In this document: piece by piece, positions 1-8,832 of the stretch
Position numbering within the stretch: position 1 is the stretch's first letter
Layout of the letters: the number at the start of each line of letters is the position of its first letter
Origin: Kitasatospora setae KM-6054
GTDB lineage: Bacteria; Actinomycetota; Actinomycetes; Streptomycetales; Streptomycetaceae
Assembly: GCF_000269985.1 (NCBI RefSeq)
Contig: NC_016109.1
Coordinates: forward strand, 6,289,001-6,353,000
Length of the DNA stretch: 64,000 nucleotides
Reading direction: 5' to 3'
The notes under the pieces: model-generated
What the model saw: only the letters and a program-made list of their open reading frames with translations
Database searches by the model: none
What the model was told of the DNA's origin: nothing
Program-made: the position numbers and the translations under genes

Positions 1-303
1 AACGACATGCACGACTGCTCGGTCTCCACCGGCGACACCTGGATCAAGAACAACCTGGGCGCGTACGCGACCTGGGCGCAGACCCACAACAGCATCCTGG
101 TCGTCACCTTCGACGAGGACAACAGCCTCTCCGGCAACCGGATCCCGACCGTCCTCTACGGCCAGCACGTCACCCCGGGCTCCAGCAGCGCCACCACCTA
201 CAACCACTACAACGTGCTGCGCACCCTGGAGGACCTGGCGGGCCTGAGCACCCACGCCGGCAACGCCGCCTCCGCCGCCGACATCACCGGCATCTGGAAC
301 TGA
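1..303 (+). CDS. C-terminal part of a secreted phosphoesterase (acid phosphatase / phospholipase C superfamily), 5' truncated
   Basis: The frame is open from base 1 and ends at TGA 301-303, so only about the last 100 residues are visible; the in-frame ATG at base 7 is unlikely to be the true start. The block VVTFDEDN followed by YNHYNVLRTLEDLAGL resembles the end of phosphoesterase-family enzymes (PF04185 type), which hydrolyse phosphate mono- or diesters outside the cell and are often released on phosphate starvation. The signal peptide and metal-binding N-terminus would be upstream of the window. The next gene starts 6 nt after the stop, so the two are probably co-transcribed. Substrate cannot be told from the fragment. 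Confidence 0.75.
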   Translation, partial: NDMHDCSVSTGDTWIKNNLGAYATWAQTHNSILVVTFDEDNSLSGNRIPTVLYGQHVTPGSSSATTYNHYNVLRTLEDLAGLSTHAGNAASAADITGIWN

Positions 304-309
304 CGCCTG

Positions 310-1614
310 ATGTACCTCGCGGACGCCCGCTCCACCAAGAGTGACCGCGCCGCGGCCGCCGCCCCGAACTCCGGTTCGGGGCGGCGCGCCGCCGTCCCCG
401 GCACCGTGTTCGCGCTCGGCGCGGTCAGCCTGGTCACCGACGTCTCCTCCGAGATGGTCAGCGCCGTACTGCCGCTGTACGTGGTCACCGCGCTCGGCCT
501 GTCCCCGCTCGGCTTCGGCCTGCTCGACGGCATCAACAACGGCGTCGGCGCGCTGGTCCGGCTGCTCGGCGGCCACCTCGCCGACCGCGGCGGCCGCGGC
601 CACAAACTGGTCGCCGGACTCGGCTACGGCCTGTCCGCGCTGTGCAAGCCGCTGCTGCTGCTCGCCCACACCCTGCCGGCGATCGGCGCCGTCCTGGCGG
701 TCGACCGGACCGGCAAGGGCCTGCGCACCGCCCCCCGGGACGCGATGATCTCGCTGGCCACCGCACCCGAGCACCGCGGCCGGGCGTTCGGCGTGCACCG
801 CGCGATGGACACCGCCGGGGCGCTGATCGGCCCGCTGCTGGCCTTCGCCGTGCTGCGCTCCGTCGGCGACCGGGCCGAACGCTCCGGCTACAGCGCCGTG
901 TTCACCGTCTCCGGCTGCGTCGCGCTGCTCGGCGTGCTGCTGCTGGCGATGTTCGTCCCCGGCCGGATCACCCGGGCCGGGAAACCCGCCACCGACCCGA
1001 CGGCGCCCAAGCCCACGCTGCGCGACGCGCTCGCCCTGCTGGCCCGGCCCGAACTGCGCCGGCTCACCCTGGCCGCCGTGCTGCTCGGCCTCACCACCGT
1101 CAGCGACGCCTTCCTCTACCTGCTGCTGCAACGCGAACTCGACCTGCCCGCCCACCTGTTCCCGCTACTGCCGCTCGGCACCGCCGGCGTCTTCCTGCTG
1201 CTGGCCTTCCCGCTCGGCCTGGTCGCCGACCGGATCGGCCGCCGCACCCTGTTCCTGCTCGGCCACGCCGTCCTGCTGTGCGGCTACGCCGTCGTCCTCT
1301 CCCCGCTGCGCGGCGCGGCCGTCGCCGCCGCCGTCCTGCTGCTGCACGGCACCTTCTACGCCGCCACCGACGGCGTGCTGGCCGCCGCCACCGCCGCGAC
1401 CGTCCCCGACGGGCAGCAGGGCGCCGGCCAGGCCCTGGTCGGCACCGGGCAGGCGCTCGCCCGGTTCGCCTGCTCGCTGGCCTTCGGCGCCGCCTGGACG
1501 CTCTGCGGCCCGCGCCCCGCGCTCGCCGCCACCGCGGCCGCGCTGGCCGCCACCGCCCTCGCCGCGACCTGGCTGCTCCGCCCCGCCGGCACCCCCGCCG
1601 ACCGCCCCCGCTGA
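310..1614 (+). CDS. Major facilitator superfamily transporter
   Basis: The 434-residue protein is strongly hydrophobic with about 12 predicted membrane segments, an N-terminal polar tail of about 30 residues, and the MFS loop signature GGHLADRGGRGHK after the second helix, repeated in weaker form (GLVADRIGRRT) in the second half. The segment DRTGKGLRTAPRDAMIS near residue 140 is typical of a small actinobacterial MFS exporter group of unknown substrate. The start lies 6 nt after the upstream stop, with no good ribosome site between, which suggests translational coupling. It is followed after 25 nt by a membrane-anchored beta-propeller protein. Substrate unknown. Confidence 0.8.
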   Translation: MYLADARSTKSDRAAAAAPNSGSGRRAAVPGTVFALGAVSLVTDVSSEMVSAVLPLYVVTALGLSPLGFGLLDGINNGVGALVRLLGGHLADRGGRGHKLVAGLGYGLSALCKPLLLLAHTLPAIGAVLAVDRTGKGLRTAPRDAMISLATAPEHRGRAFGVHRAMDTAGALIGPLLAFAVLRSVGDRAERSGYSAVFTVSGCVALLGVLLLAMFVPGRITRAGKPATDPTAPKPTLRDALALLARPELRRLTLAAVLLGLTTVSDAFLYLLLQRELDLPAHLFPLLPLGTAGVFLLLAFPLGLVADRIGRRTLFLLGHAVLLCGYAVVLSPLRGAAVAAAVLLLHGTFYAATDGVLAAATAATVPDGQQGAGQALVGTGQALARFACSLAFGAAWTLCGPRPALAATAAALAATALAATWLLRPAGTPADRPR

Positions 1615-1639
1615 CCCGACCGCCCTGGAGGGCACTGGC

Positions 1640-2746
1640 ATGACCGCTCCCGCCGACGTCGACCCCGCATCCGGCTCCGCCCCCGCCCCCGAGCCCGAAC
1701 CGGCCGGGCCGGGCGGCCCCGCGTCCGTCCGGCGCAAGCTGCTGGTGCTGCTGGTCGCCGTGCTGCTGCTGGCCGGCGTCGGCACCGCCGCCGTCCGGTA
1801 CGCCGCGCACCGCTCCGACCGCCGCGACCAGGAGCAGGCCGGCGGGCCGCCGGTGCGCGCGGGCACGGTCACGCTGGACGCGGCGGGCGGCCGCCGGCTG
1901 CTGCTGCGCAACCTCGCCTGGGGCCCGCACCGCGACGAGATCGCCGCCGTGCCCGCCACCGACCCGGACGGCCCGCGCACCGCCTCCGGCGTCAAGTGCC
2001 TGCGCTTCCACGCCGCCGCCGGCACCGCCGTCTGCCTGCAGGCCGAACACGGCGCCCTGGACGACACCTACCACGCCTCGGTGCTGGACGCCTCGCTGCA
2101 CGAGGTCAGGCGCTTCCCCGCCCCGGGCATCCCGACCCGGGCCCGGGTCTCCCCGTCCGGGCACCTGGTCGGCTGGACGGTGTTCGTCAGCGGCGACTCG
2201 TACGCGGGTACGAACTTCTCCACCCGCACCGCGATCGTCGACACCCGCGGCTGGCAGTTCTACGACAACCTGGAGAACTTCCAACTGGTCGAGGACGGGC
2301 ACCCGGTGCGGGCGTCCGACGTCAACGTCTGGGGCGTCACCTTCGCCGACGACGACTCCTTCTACGCGACGGTCGCCACCGGCGGCCGGACCCACCTGGT
2401 CCGCGGCGACCTGGCCACCCGCACCCTCACCACCCTGCACCAGAACGTCGAGTGCCCCTCGCTCTCCCCGGACGGCACCCGGGTCGCCTACAAGAAGCGG
2501 GTGGACGGCGCCGACCCGGCCGCGCCCTGGCGGCTGTACGTGCTGGACCTCGCCACCATGACCGAGACCGCGACCGCCGAGCAGCGGAACATCGACGACC
2601 AGGCACTGTGGTCCGACGACCGCACCCTGCTCTACTCGATGCCCGGCGACTACGGCTCCGACCTGTGGACCGTCCCCGCCGACGGCACCGGCACCCCCGC
2701 CGTGCTGGCCCGCTCCGCCGTCGCCCCCGCCTACGCGGGCGGCTAG
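1640..2746 (+). CDS. Membrane-anchored TolB/WD40-like beta-propeller protein
   Basis: A 368-residue protein with a short acidic Pro-rich N-terminus, one transmembrane helix at about residues 31-52 (LLVLLVAVLLLAGVGTAAV), and an extracytoplasmic region with repeated PD40-type blades such as CPSLSPDGTRVAYKKR and DDQALWSDDRTLLYS. These blades are typical of TolB-like propellers, which usually act as protein interaction platforms. A GGAGG ribosome site lies 8 nt before the ATG. It follows the MFS gene by 25 nt on the same strand and is probably in its operon. No catalytic residues are recognisable. Confidence 0.72.
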   Translation: MTAPADVDPASGSAPAPEPEPAGPGGPASVRRKLLVLLVAVLLLAGVGTAAVRYAAHRSDRRDQEQAGGPPVRAGTVTLDAAGGRRLLLRNLAWGPHRDEIAAVPATDPDGPRTASGVKCLRFHAAAGTAVCLQAEHGALDDTYHASVLDASLHEVRRFPAPGIPTRARVSPSGHLVGWTVFVSGDSYAGTNFSTRTAIVDTRGWQFYDNLENFQLVEDGHPVRASDVNVWGVTFADDDSFYATVATGGRTHLVRGDLATRTLTTLHQNVECPSLSPDGTRVAYKKRVDGADPAAPWRLYVLDLATMTETATAEQRNIDDQALWSDDRTLLYSMPGDYGSDLWTVPADGTGTPAVLARSAVAPAYAGG

Positions 2747-2797
2747 CGCGCAGGAGCACCGTCCGCCCGGCGAGGTCCCGGGCGCGAACGGGATGTC

Positions 2798-2803
2798 TAT
2801 ACT
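2798..2803 (+). promoter_or_regulatory. Candidate -10 box before the DUF3592-like gene
   Basis: TATACT stands out in a very GC-rich gap, 38 nt before the next start codon. No matching -35 hexamer is evident at 17-18 nt upstream, so the assignment rests on the -10 alone. Confidence 0.35.
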
Positions 2804-2841
2804 GCCTTCCCGCCCGGGGGAACGAGCCGGAGAGGTGAAGG

Positions 2842-3462
2842 ATGACCACGATACCGAGGAGACCGAAGGGGCCCGAGACGGTCGCCGCGCAGTGGTGGTC
2901 GACGGGTCGGCTGCTGCTGGTCCTGCTGGTCGGCTCCGCCCTGATCCTGCTGGCGGCCTGGCAGTTCGGCCACAGCAGGACGCTCGTGATGCTGTCGGCG
3001 TTCCTGACCGGCGTCACCCTGGTGTGCATGGTCGCGATGCGGTACCGGACCCGGGCCGGCGGGGTCGCGGCCACCGCCGTCCTCCTGCTGGTCTTCGCGT
3101 TCGCCTTCGTCACGGCCGCCGCGGTCGGCGACGCCGTCCTGGAGCGGCACGGCACCCGGACCCTGGCCGAGGTCACGAAGTACCAGCCCGCGCACGGCAA
3201 GCGGTCCTCGGCCTGCCTGCTGCGCGCCGAGGACGGCCGGGACATCCCCGACGAGCTGTCCCCGTGCGACGGCCGCCGGGTCGGCGACGCGTTCCGCGTC
3301 GTCTACGACCCGGCCGGCCGGCAGAGCCCGATCGAGGGCACGCCCGAGGCGGAGCTGCCGACGCGGTGGGCCGTCGGCCTGTTCACGGGCCTGGTCCTGC
3401 TGCTGGTCTCGCTCCCGCTCTGGGCGCACCGGGGCCGCCGGGTGGAGCTGCGCAAGAAGTAG
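2842..3462 (+). CDS. DUF3592-like membrane protein
   Basis: A 206-residue protein with membrane helices at about 25-45, 50-68, 75-98 and 175-195, and an outside domain of about 80 residues between the last two, containing DRGxxG-free polar sequence with a CDGRRVGDAFRVVYDP segment. This two-end-helix plus small beta domain layout is typical of DUF3592 proteins, common in streptomycetes and without known function. The ribosome site GAGAGGTGAAGG precedes the ATG. A second protein of the same general type is at 40320-40907. Confidence 0.6.
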   Translation: MTTIPRRPKGPETVAAQWWSTGRLLLVLLVGSALILLAAWQFGHSRTLVMLSAFLTGVTLVCMVAMRYRTRAGGVAATAVLLLVFAFAFVTAAAVGDAVLERHGTRTLAEVTKYQPAHGKRSSACLLRAEDGRDIPDELSPCDGRRVGDAFRVVYDPAGRQSPIEGTPEAELPTRWAVGLFTGLVLLLVSLPLWAHRGRRVELRKK

Positions 3463-3465
3463 CCT
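3460..3465 (+). promoter_or_regulatory. Candidate -10 box for a leaderless GNAT transcript
   Basis: TAGCCT fits TAnnnT, overlaps the TAG stop codon of the upstream gene and is followed by 6 nt and then the ATG of the GNAT gene. No Shine-Dalgarno sequence is present. No good -35 box is seen, so this could also be plain read-through from the upstream gene. Confidence 0.3.
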
Positions 3466-3471
3466 CCCGGT

Positions 3472-3918
3472 ATGACCGTACTGATCGAGACCGTCACCGC
3501 GCCGACCGCCGAGGTGCTCGCCGCCTACGCCCGGCTGCTGCCCCAACTCTCCTCCTCAGCCAAGCCGTTGGACGAGGCGGCGCTGGCCCGGGTGCTGGCC
3601 TCCGACGCGACGACGCTGCTCGTGGCCCGGCTGGACGGCGCGATCGTCGGCACCCTCGCCCTGGTGGTGGTCCCGCTGCCGACCGGCGGCCGTGCGCACA
3701 TCGAGGACGTGGTGGTGGACGCGGCCGCCCGGGGCCACGGTGTCGGCGCGCGACTCGTCGACCGCGCACTGGAGTTGGCGACCGCCGCCGGGGCCCGCAC
3801 GGTCGACCTGACCTCGCGCCCGTCCCGGGAGGCCGCGAACCGGCTCTACGAGCGGGCCGGGTTCGTCCGCCGGGAGTCCACCGTCCTGCGCTACACGCCC
3901 GCGCCGCAGGGCGGCTGA
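3472..3918 (+). CDS. GNAT family N-acetyltransferase
   Basis: A 148-residue single-domain GNAT. The acetyl-CoA binding motif A is visible at about residues 80-110 (IEDVVVDAAARGHGVGARLVDRALELA), with the R-G-x-G-x-G/A pattern in the form RGHGVG. Motif B follows with TSRPSREAANRLYERAGF, usual for enzymes that modify small molecules or protein N-termini. It starts 9 nt after the upstream gene and converges on the regulator at 3926, with 7 nt between the stops. Acceptor substrate unknown. Confidence 0.85.
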   Translation: MTVLIETVTAPTAEVLAAYARLLPQLSSSAKPLDEAALARVLASDATTLLVARLDGAIVGTLALVVVPLPTGGRAHIEDVVVDAAARGHGVGARLVDRALELATAAGARTVDLTSRPSREAANRLYERAGFVRRESTVLRYTPAPQGG

Positions 3919-3925
3919 GGGGCGG

Positions 3926-4465
3926 TCAGCGGCGGCGCTCGCGCCAGCGCTCCAGCAGCAGCGGCAGTTCCGCCCGCAGGAAGGCGAAGAACTCCAGCGA
4001 CTCGGCGAGCCGCCGCCCGGCCGGAGTGTCCGGCCCGAGCGCCTCGACGCCCTCGGTCAGGCCGGCCTCCCAGCGGGCCAGGGTGCGGTCCCGGCCGGCG
4101 GTGAGCTCGTACCAGACGTGGTCGTGCACGCGGTAGCGGTCGCGGCGCGAGCCGGGTTCGCGCTCCCGGCCGACCAGGCCGACGGGCACCAGGTAGCGGA
4201 CCGCGCCGGACACCGCGGCGGGGGAGACCCGCAGCAGTTCGCCCAGCTCGGCGGAGGTCAGCCGGCCGGAGTCGGAGGTCAGCAGGGCGGTGAACACCCG
4301 GGCCGGCATCCGCGGGAACCCGGCGTCCACCAGCACGGCGGCGAACCGCTCCACGAACTCGGCCACCACCGCCGGATCCCGCCGCCCGGCCCCGCCCGCC
4401 TCGCCCGCTCCGCCCGCGCCGTCCGCCTCGTCCACGCCGTCCGCCCCGCTGCCAGCCTCGCCCAC
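3926..4465 (-). CDS. GbsR/MarR-type winged-helix transcriptional regulator
   Basis: A 179-residue protein with an Asp/Gly/Ala-rich N-terminal tail of about 28 residues and then a winged helix: MPARVFTALLTSDSGRLTSAEL and ELLRVSPAAVSGAVRYLVPVGLVGRE form the helix-turn-helix, followed by a charged wing (REPGSRRDRYRV) and an alpha-helical dimer region. This arrangement is typical of the GbsR branch of MarR proteins that sit beside and repress drug-efflux ABC genes. It is divergent from an ABC exporter, and a good dyad lies in the shared gap at 4531-4546. The first ATG is used here; a later start within the low-complexity tail is possible. Confidence 0.85.
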   Translation of the reverse strand: MGEAGSGADGVDEADGAGGAGEAGGAGRRDPAVVAEFVERFAAVLVDAGFPRMPARVFTALLTSDSGRLTSAELGELLRVSPAAVSGAVRYLVPVGLVGREREPGSRRDRYRVHDHVWYELTAGRDRTLARWEAGLTEGVEALGPDTPAGRRLAESLEFFAFLRAELPLLLERWRERRR

Positions 4466-4530
4466 GCCGCCCGCCTTCCGCCGCCGTCCCGGGGCCCCGG
4501 CACCCGTGGAGATCCGGGACTTTCAGTAAC

Positions 4531-4559
4531 TTCACGAATCTGTGAAACGAGAGTAGCTT
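4531..4559 (+). promoter_or_regulatory. Promoter of the ABC exporter operon with overlapping dyad operator
   Basis: A dyad TTCAC-N6-GTGAA (4531-4546, 12 of 16 positions symmetric) starts on a -35 hexamer TTCACG (4531-4536). After exactly 17 nt comes a -10 hexamer TAGCTT (4554-4559), and the ATG of the ABC gene begins 7 nt later, so the transcript should be leaderless. The divergent GbsR/MarR gene is the obvious candidate to bind the dyad and block this promoter; that binding is inference. Confidence 0.6.
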
Positions 4560-4566
4560 CGGTGCC

Positions 4567-5478
4567 ATGACGACCGCCATCTCGGTGTCCGGCCTGGTGA
4601 AGACCTTCGGCCGCACCCGCGCCTTGGACGGCTTGGACCTCACGGTCGAACAGGGCGAGGTCCACGGGTTCCTGGGGCCCAACGGCTCCGGCAAGTCCAC
4701 CACCATCCGCGTCCTGCTCGGCCTGCTGCGCGCCGACTCCGGCAGCGCCGTCCTGCTCGGCGGCGACCCCTGGCGGGACGCGGTGCCGCTGCACCGCCGA
4801 CTCGCCTACGTCCCCGGCGACGTGACGCTGTGGCGCAACCTCTCCGGCGGGGAGGCGATCGACCTGCTCGGACGCCTGCGCGGCGGACTCGACCCGGCCC
4901 GCCGGGCGGCCCTGCTGGAACGCTTCGAACTCGACCCCGCCAAGAAGGGCCGCACCTACTCCAAGGGCAACCGGCAGAAGGTCGCCCTGGTCGCCGCGTT
5001 CGCCTCCGACGTCGACCTGCTGATCCTGGACGAGCCGACCTCCGGCCTCGACCCGCTGATGGAGGAGGTCTTCCGGGACTGCGTCGCCGAGGCCCGCGAC
5101 CGGGGCGCCACCGTGCTGCTCTCCAGCCACATCCTGTCCGAGGTCGAGGCGCTCTGCGACCGGGTCTCGATCATCCGGGCCGGCCGCACCGTGGAGACCG
5201 GCACCCTCGCCGACCTGCGCCACCTCACCCGCACCTCGGTCGACGCCGAGCTCACCGGGCCCCCGCCCCGCCCCGACTACGCCCACGACCTGGCCGTCGA
5301 CGGCCACCGGCTGCGCTGCCAGGTCGACACCGACCGGCTCGGCGACCTGCTCGCCGAACTGACCGCCGTCGGCGTGCGCACCCTGACCAGCCGCCCGCCC
5401 ACCCTGGAGGAGCTCTTCCTCCGCCACTACGAGAGCGACGGCGGCAGCGCGGACACCCCGGCGGCGGCCGCCCGATGA
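4567..5478 (+). CDS. ABC transporter ATP-binding protein
   Basis: A 303-residue ATPase. Walker A is GPNGSGKST at about residues 37-45, Walker B LLILDEPTSGLD at about 157-168, and the H-loop is SSHILSE. The signature loop reads YSKGNRQK rather than LSGGQ, a variant usual in the DrrA-like drug-export branch. The C-terminal 90 residues form the accessory domain seen in this branch. No Shine-Dalgarno precedes the ATG and a promoter -10 box lies 7 nt upstream, so it is probably translated from a leaderless mRNA. It overlaps the permease start by ATGA and is controlled by the divergent regulator. Confidence 0.9.
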   Translation: MTTAISVSGLVKTFGRTRALDGLDLTVEQGEVHGFLGPNGSGKSTTIRVLLGLLRADSGSAVLLGGDPWRDAVPLHRRLAYVPGDVTLWRNLSGGEAIDLLGRLRGGLDPARRAALLERFELDPAKKGRTYSKGNRQKVALVAAFASDVDLLILDEPTSGLDPLMEEVFRDCVAEARDRGATVLLSSHILSEVEALCDRVSIIRAGRTVETGTLADLRHLTRTSVDAELTGPPPRPDYAHDLAVDGHRLRCQVDTDRLGDLLAELTAVGVRTLTSRPPTLEELFLRHYESDGGSADTPAAAAR

Positions 5479-7172
5479 CCAGCACCCCGGTCGCCCCGGC
5501 CGCCCCCGCCCCCGCCCCGGACCCGGCCGCCCCCGCCCGCTCCCGCGGCCACGACCTGGCCGGCACCGGCGTCCTCTACCGCCTCGCGCTGCGCCGCGAC
5601 CGGATCGCCCTCCCGGTGTGGGTGTACATCGGCACCGGCATGGTCGCCTCCACCGCCTTCTCCTTCCGCGAGCTGTACGGCGACGAGGCCGCCCGGCGGA
5701 CCTTCACGGCCGGCATCGACGGCAACGGCTCGCTGCGCGCCCTGTACGGCCCGGTCTTCGACGGCAGCACCATCGGCGGGCTGACCGCGTGGCGGATGGG
5801 CGTGTTCGGGGCGGTGCTGGCCGCCCTGATGTCGACCCTGCTGGTCGTCCGGCACACCCGCGCCGAGGAGGAGGACGGCCGGCTCGAACTGGTCGGCGCG
5901 GGCGCCGTCGGCCGCCGCGCCCCGCTGACCGCCGCCCTCGCCGCCGCGCTCACCGCGAACGCGGCGCTGGCCGCGCTGGTCGCCGCCGCCCTGATCGGCG
6001 CCGGCCAGGCCGCCGCCGGCGCGCTCGCCTTCGCCCTCGGACTCGGCGCCACCGGCCTGTTCTTCGCCGCGCTGGCCGCCGTCACCGCGCAGCTCGCCGA
6101 GACCGCCCGGGCCGCCAACGGCCTGGCCGGCGCGGCGATCGGCACCGCCTTCGTGCTGCGCGCCGTCGGCGACTCCGGCAGCGGCGCCGGCTGGGTCGGC
6201 TGGCTCTCCCCGCTCGGCTGGGCCGAGCAGGTCCGCGCGTTCGGCGGCGACCGCTGGTGGGTGCTGCTGCTCCCGCTGGCCGGAGCCGCCCTGCTCACCG
6301 CGCTCGCCCGCGCCCTGGTCGCCCGCCGCGACCTGGGCGCCGGACTGCTCCCGCAGCGCCCCGGCCCGGCCGCCGCCGCCCCCGCGCTGGCGAGCGCCGC
6401 CGCGCTGGCCCGCCGCCTGCAGCGCGGCCCGCTGCTCGGCTGGACGCTGGCCTTCGCGGCCGCCGGCGCGGTCTTCGGCGGCGTCGCCAAGGGCGTCGTC
6501 GACCTGATCGGCGACAACCGGCAGATGGCCGACGTGCTGGCCCGGCTCGGCGGGCAGCGGGGCGTGCTGGACGCCTACCTCTCCAGCATCGCCACCATGC
6601 TCGGCATGACCGCCGCCGTGTACGCCGTCCAGGCCGTGCTGCGGATGCGCGCCGAGGAGGTCTCCGGCCGGGCCGAACCCGTGCTGGCGGGCGCGGTCTC
6701 CCGGCTCCGCTGGGCCGCCGGGCACCTGCTCTTCCCGCTGCTCGGCACCGCCCTGCCGCTGGCCGCCGCCGGCCTCACCGCCGGGCTCGCCGAAGGACTG
6801 GCCCTCGGCGGCGGCGCGGGCGGCGGCGGTACCGGCGGCGGCGCGGGCGGCGCGGTCGGCCGGATGCTCGGCGCGACGCTCGTCCAGCTCCCCGCGGTCT
6901 GGCTGACCGCGGCCGTCGCCCTCGCCGCGTACGGCCTGCTGCCGCGCCGGGCGGCGGCCGGGTGGGCCGGCTTCGGCCTGTTCGTGCTGGTCTCCTGGCT
7001 CGGCCCGATCCTGCGACTGCCGCAGGCCGTGCTCGACCTCTCCCCGTTCAGCCACCTCCCGCACCTGCCCGGCGGCGGGCTCACCGCCGCCCCGCTGTTC
7101 TGGATCACCGCCCTGACCGCCCTGACCGCCACCGCCGGACTGGCCGCCCTGCGCCGCCGCGACCTCGGCTGA
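5475..7172 (+). CDS. ABC transporter permease (drug-exporter type)
   Basis: A 565-residue integral membrane protein starting at the ATG inside the ATGA overlap with the ATPase gene. It has a Pro/Ala-rich tail of about 25 residues and two homologous halves of about six helices each, the second opening at RGPLLGWTLAFAAAGAVFGG. Residues around 390-420 form a very Gly-rich loop. The length and two-half layout match exporters annotated as tetronasin/antibiotic ABC permeases in streptomycetes. It should form the membrane channel for the ATPase encoded just upstream. Substrate unknown; export of an antibiotic or lipid-like compound is the usual guess. Confidence 0.85.
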   Translation: MTSTPVAPAAPAPAPDPAAPARSRGHDLAGTGVLYRLALRRDRIALPVWVYIGTGMVASTAFSFRELYGDEAARRTFTAGIDGNGSLRALYGPVFDGSTIGGLTAWRMGVFGAVLAALMSTLLVVRHTRAEEEDGRLELVGAGAVGRRAPLTAALAAALTANAALAALVAAALIGAGQAAAGALAFALGLGATGLFFAALAAVTAQLAETARAANGLAGAAIGTAFVLRAVGDSGSGAGWVGWLSPLGWAEQVRAFGGDRWWVLLLPLAGAALLTALARALVARRDLGAGLLPQRPGPAAAAPALASAAALARRLQRGPLLGWTLAFAAAGAVFGGVAKGVVDLIGDNRQMADVLARLGGQRGVLDAYLSSIATMLGMTAAVYAVQAVLRMRAEEVSGRAEPVLAGAVSRLRWAAGHLLFPLLGTALPLAAAGLTAGLAEGLALGGGAGGGGTGGGAGGAVGRMLGATLVQLPAVWLTAAVALAAYGLLPRRAAAGWAGFGLFVLVSWLGPILRLPQAVLDLSPFSHLPHLPGGGLTAAPLFWITALTALTATAGLAALRRRDLG

Positions 7173-7210
7173 CCGCCCCCGGAACCCCGCTCGCGCCACC
7201 GCCACCGGCC

Positions 7211-8713
7211 TCACCCGGCCTTCGGGCAGAACGCGTCCCGCGCGGGGCGGCGGCCGGTGGTGAGGAACTCCGTCACCAGGGCGTCGCCGCAGGCGTTGCC
7301 GTTCGCCAGGTAGGCGTCGTGGCCGCCGGAGTCGACCGCCACCATCCGGGCCCGGTCGCCGAAGGCGGCGCGGAGCTTCAGGGCGCCGGAGTACGGCGTG
7401 GCCGGATCCCGCAGGTTCTGCACCAGCAGCACGTTCGACGGCCCGGCCGGGGTGATCGGGACCGGCGGTTCGGCGGGCCGCCAGGGCCAGAACGCGCAGG
7501 GCGTCACGTTCACCGGCATGCCCGCGGTGAGCGGGTGCGCGGCCCGGTCGGCGGCCACCGCCGCCGCGTACGAGGCCGGGTCGCGCGGCCACGCCACGTC
7601 GTTGCACAGGGTGGCGAGCGAGACCGAGAGGCCGTTGCGCACCGCCGCCTCCGGCGCGCTGTCGGGGGCGGGCAGCGGGCGTCGGCCCTCGGCGGCCTGG
7701 ACCAGGCCCGCGAACCGGGGGAACCGGGCGTCCGCGTACAGGCTGTCGAGCATCGCGGAGCGCAGCGCGTTGCCGTCCAGCCGCTCCGGGTTGGCGCCGG
7801 GCCAGGGCAGCGGCGCGCCGTCCAGCCGCTCGGCGGCGGCCAGGTAGGCGGCCCGGACCTGCTCCGGCGTGTCGCCGAGCCGGTACTCGCCGGCGGCGGG
7901 GGAGGACGCCCAGGCCGCGAAGTCCGGGAAGCGGTCCTCCGCGCCGGTGGCGTAGGCGGCCAGCCAGCCGCGCTCCACCCGGGCCGGATCCGGGTCGTCG
8001 TTGCTGTCCAGCAGGACGCGGTCGGTGCGGCCCGGGAACATCGCGGCGTACACCGCGCCCGCGTAGGTGCCGTAGGAGACGCCCCAGATCGAGATCCGGC
8101 GCTCGCCGAGGGCCTGCCGGATCCGGTCGACGTCCCGGGCCTCGGCGCGGGTGCTGATGCCGCGGGCCAGTGCGCCGCCGCCGGTCGCGCAGTCCGCCGC
8201 CATCCGCCGGGCGGTGGCCAGGTTGGCGTCGATCCCGCCGTCCGGGGCGGGCCAGGGCAGGGCGTGGCTGCGGGCCAGGTCGGCGTGGTCGAAGCCGCAG
8301 TCGAGCGGGGTGGAGGCGCCCACGCCGCGCGGGTCGAAGCCGATCAGGTCGTACCTGTCCAGCACCGACTGCGGCAGCCGCTTCGCGGCACTGCTCGGCC
8401 CGTTCAGCCCCGAACCGCCGGGGCCGCCCGGTATCAGCACCAGCACCCCGCGCCGCAGTTCGGGCCGGGCGGTGGCGATCCGGGAGACGGCGAGCGAGAT
8501 GGACGGCCCGTCGGGCCGGGCGTGGTCGAGCGGGACGGACAACTCGGCGCAGCGCTGCCGCCCGTCCGGCGGATCGGACGGGCAGGCCCCCCAGCCCAGG
8601 TCGCCGCGGGCCGGCGCGGCGAGGGCGGACGAGGCGAGGGCGAGCGGCGCGGTGAGGCCGAGCAGGACGGTGGTGGCGGCGGCGAGGGCGGCGCCCCGGC
8701 GGATGATTCGCAT
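7211..8713 (-). CDS. Secreted alpha/beta hydrolase, tripeptidyl-aminopeptidase-like
   Basis: The 500-residue product opens with a signal peptide (MRIIRRGAALAAATTVLLG, then an AxA-type site near residue 33). The nucleophile elbow GVSYGTYAG supplies the catalytic Ser, the oxyanion region is VLIPGGPGGSG, and a C-terminal TAP-like domain ends in NLRDPATPYSGALKL (Asp) and GGHDAY (His). These fit the SlpD/Tap family of mycelial peptidases of Streptomyces, which remove tripeptides from secreted protein N-termini. A GTG 24 nt further upstream (8737) keeps the frame open; the ATG at 8713 was preferred because it starts the signal peptide directly. Confidence 0.85.
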   Translation of the reverse strand: MRIIRRGAALAAATTVLLGLTAPLALASSALAAPARGDLGWGACPSDPPDGRQRCAELSVPLDHARPDGPSISLAVSRIATARPELRRGVLVLIPGGPGGSGLNGPSSAAKRLPQSVLDRYDLIGFDPRGVGASTPLDCGFDHADLARSHALPWPAPDGGIDANLATARRMAADCATGGGALARGISTRAEARDVDRIRQALGERRISIWGVSYGTYAGAVYAAMFPGRTDRVLLDSNDDPDPARVERGWLAAYATGAEDRFPDFAAWASSPAAGEYRLGDTPEQVRAAYLAAAERLDGAPLPWPGANPERLDGNALRSAMLDSLYADARFPRFAGLVQAAEGRRPLPAPDSAPEAAVRNGLSVSLATLCNDVAWPRDPASYAAAVAADRAAHPLTAGMPVNVTPCAFWPWRPAEPPVPITPAGPSNVLLVQNLRDPATPYSGALKLRAAFGDRARMVAVDSGGHDAYLANGNACGDALVTEFLTTGRRPARDAFCPKAG

Positions 8714-8832
8714 ACCCGCAAGTCTTCGCCCCGGCACCCCCGCCGCACGATCCCGCCAGCCTCCGTCTTTTCCCTGCGGCCCGCCACGCCACCAGCCCTG
8801 GTGCCAGCACCAGTACGGCAGTTGACCAGGCG

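Noticed and set aside
5427..8810. Very long minus-strand open frame antisense to the ABC permease and hydrolase
   Set aside because: Low-complexity Ala/Gly/Arg translation typical of shadows in high-GC DNA; real genes on the other frames have clear domains.
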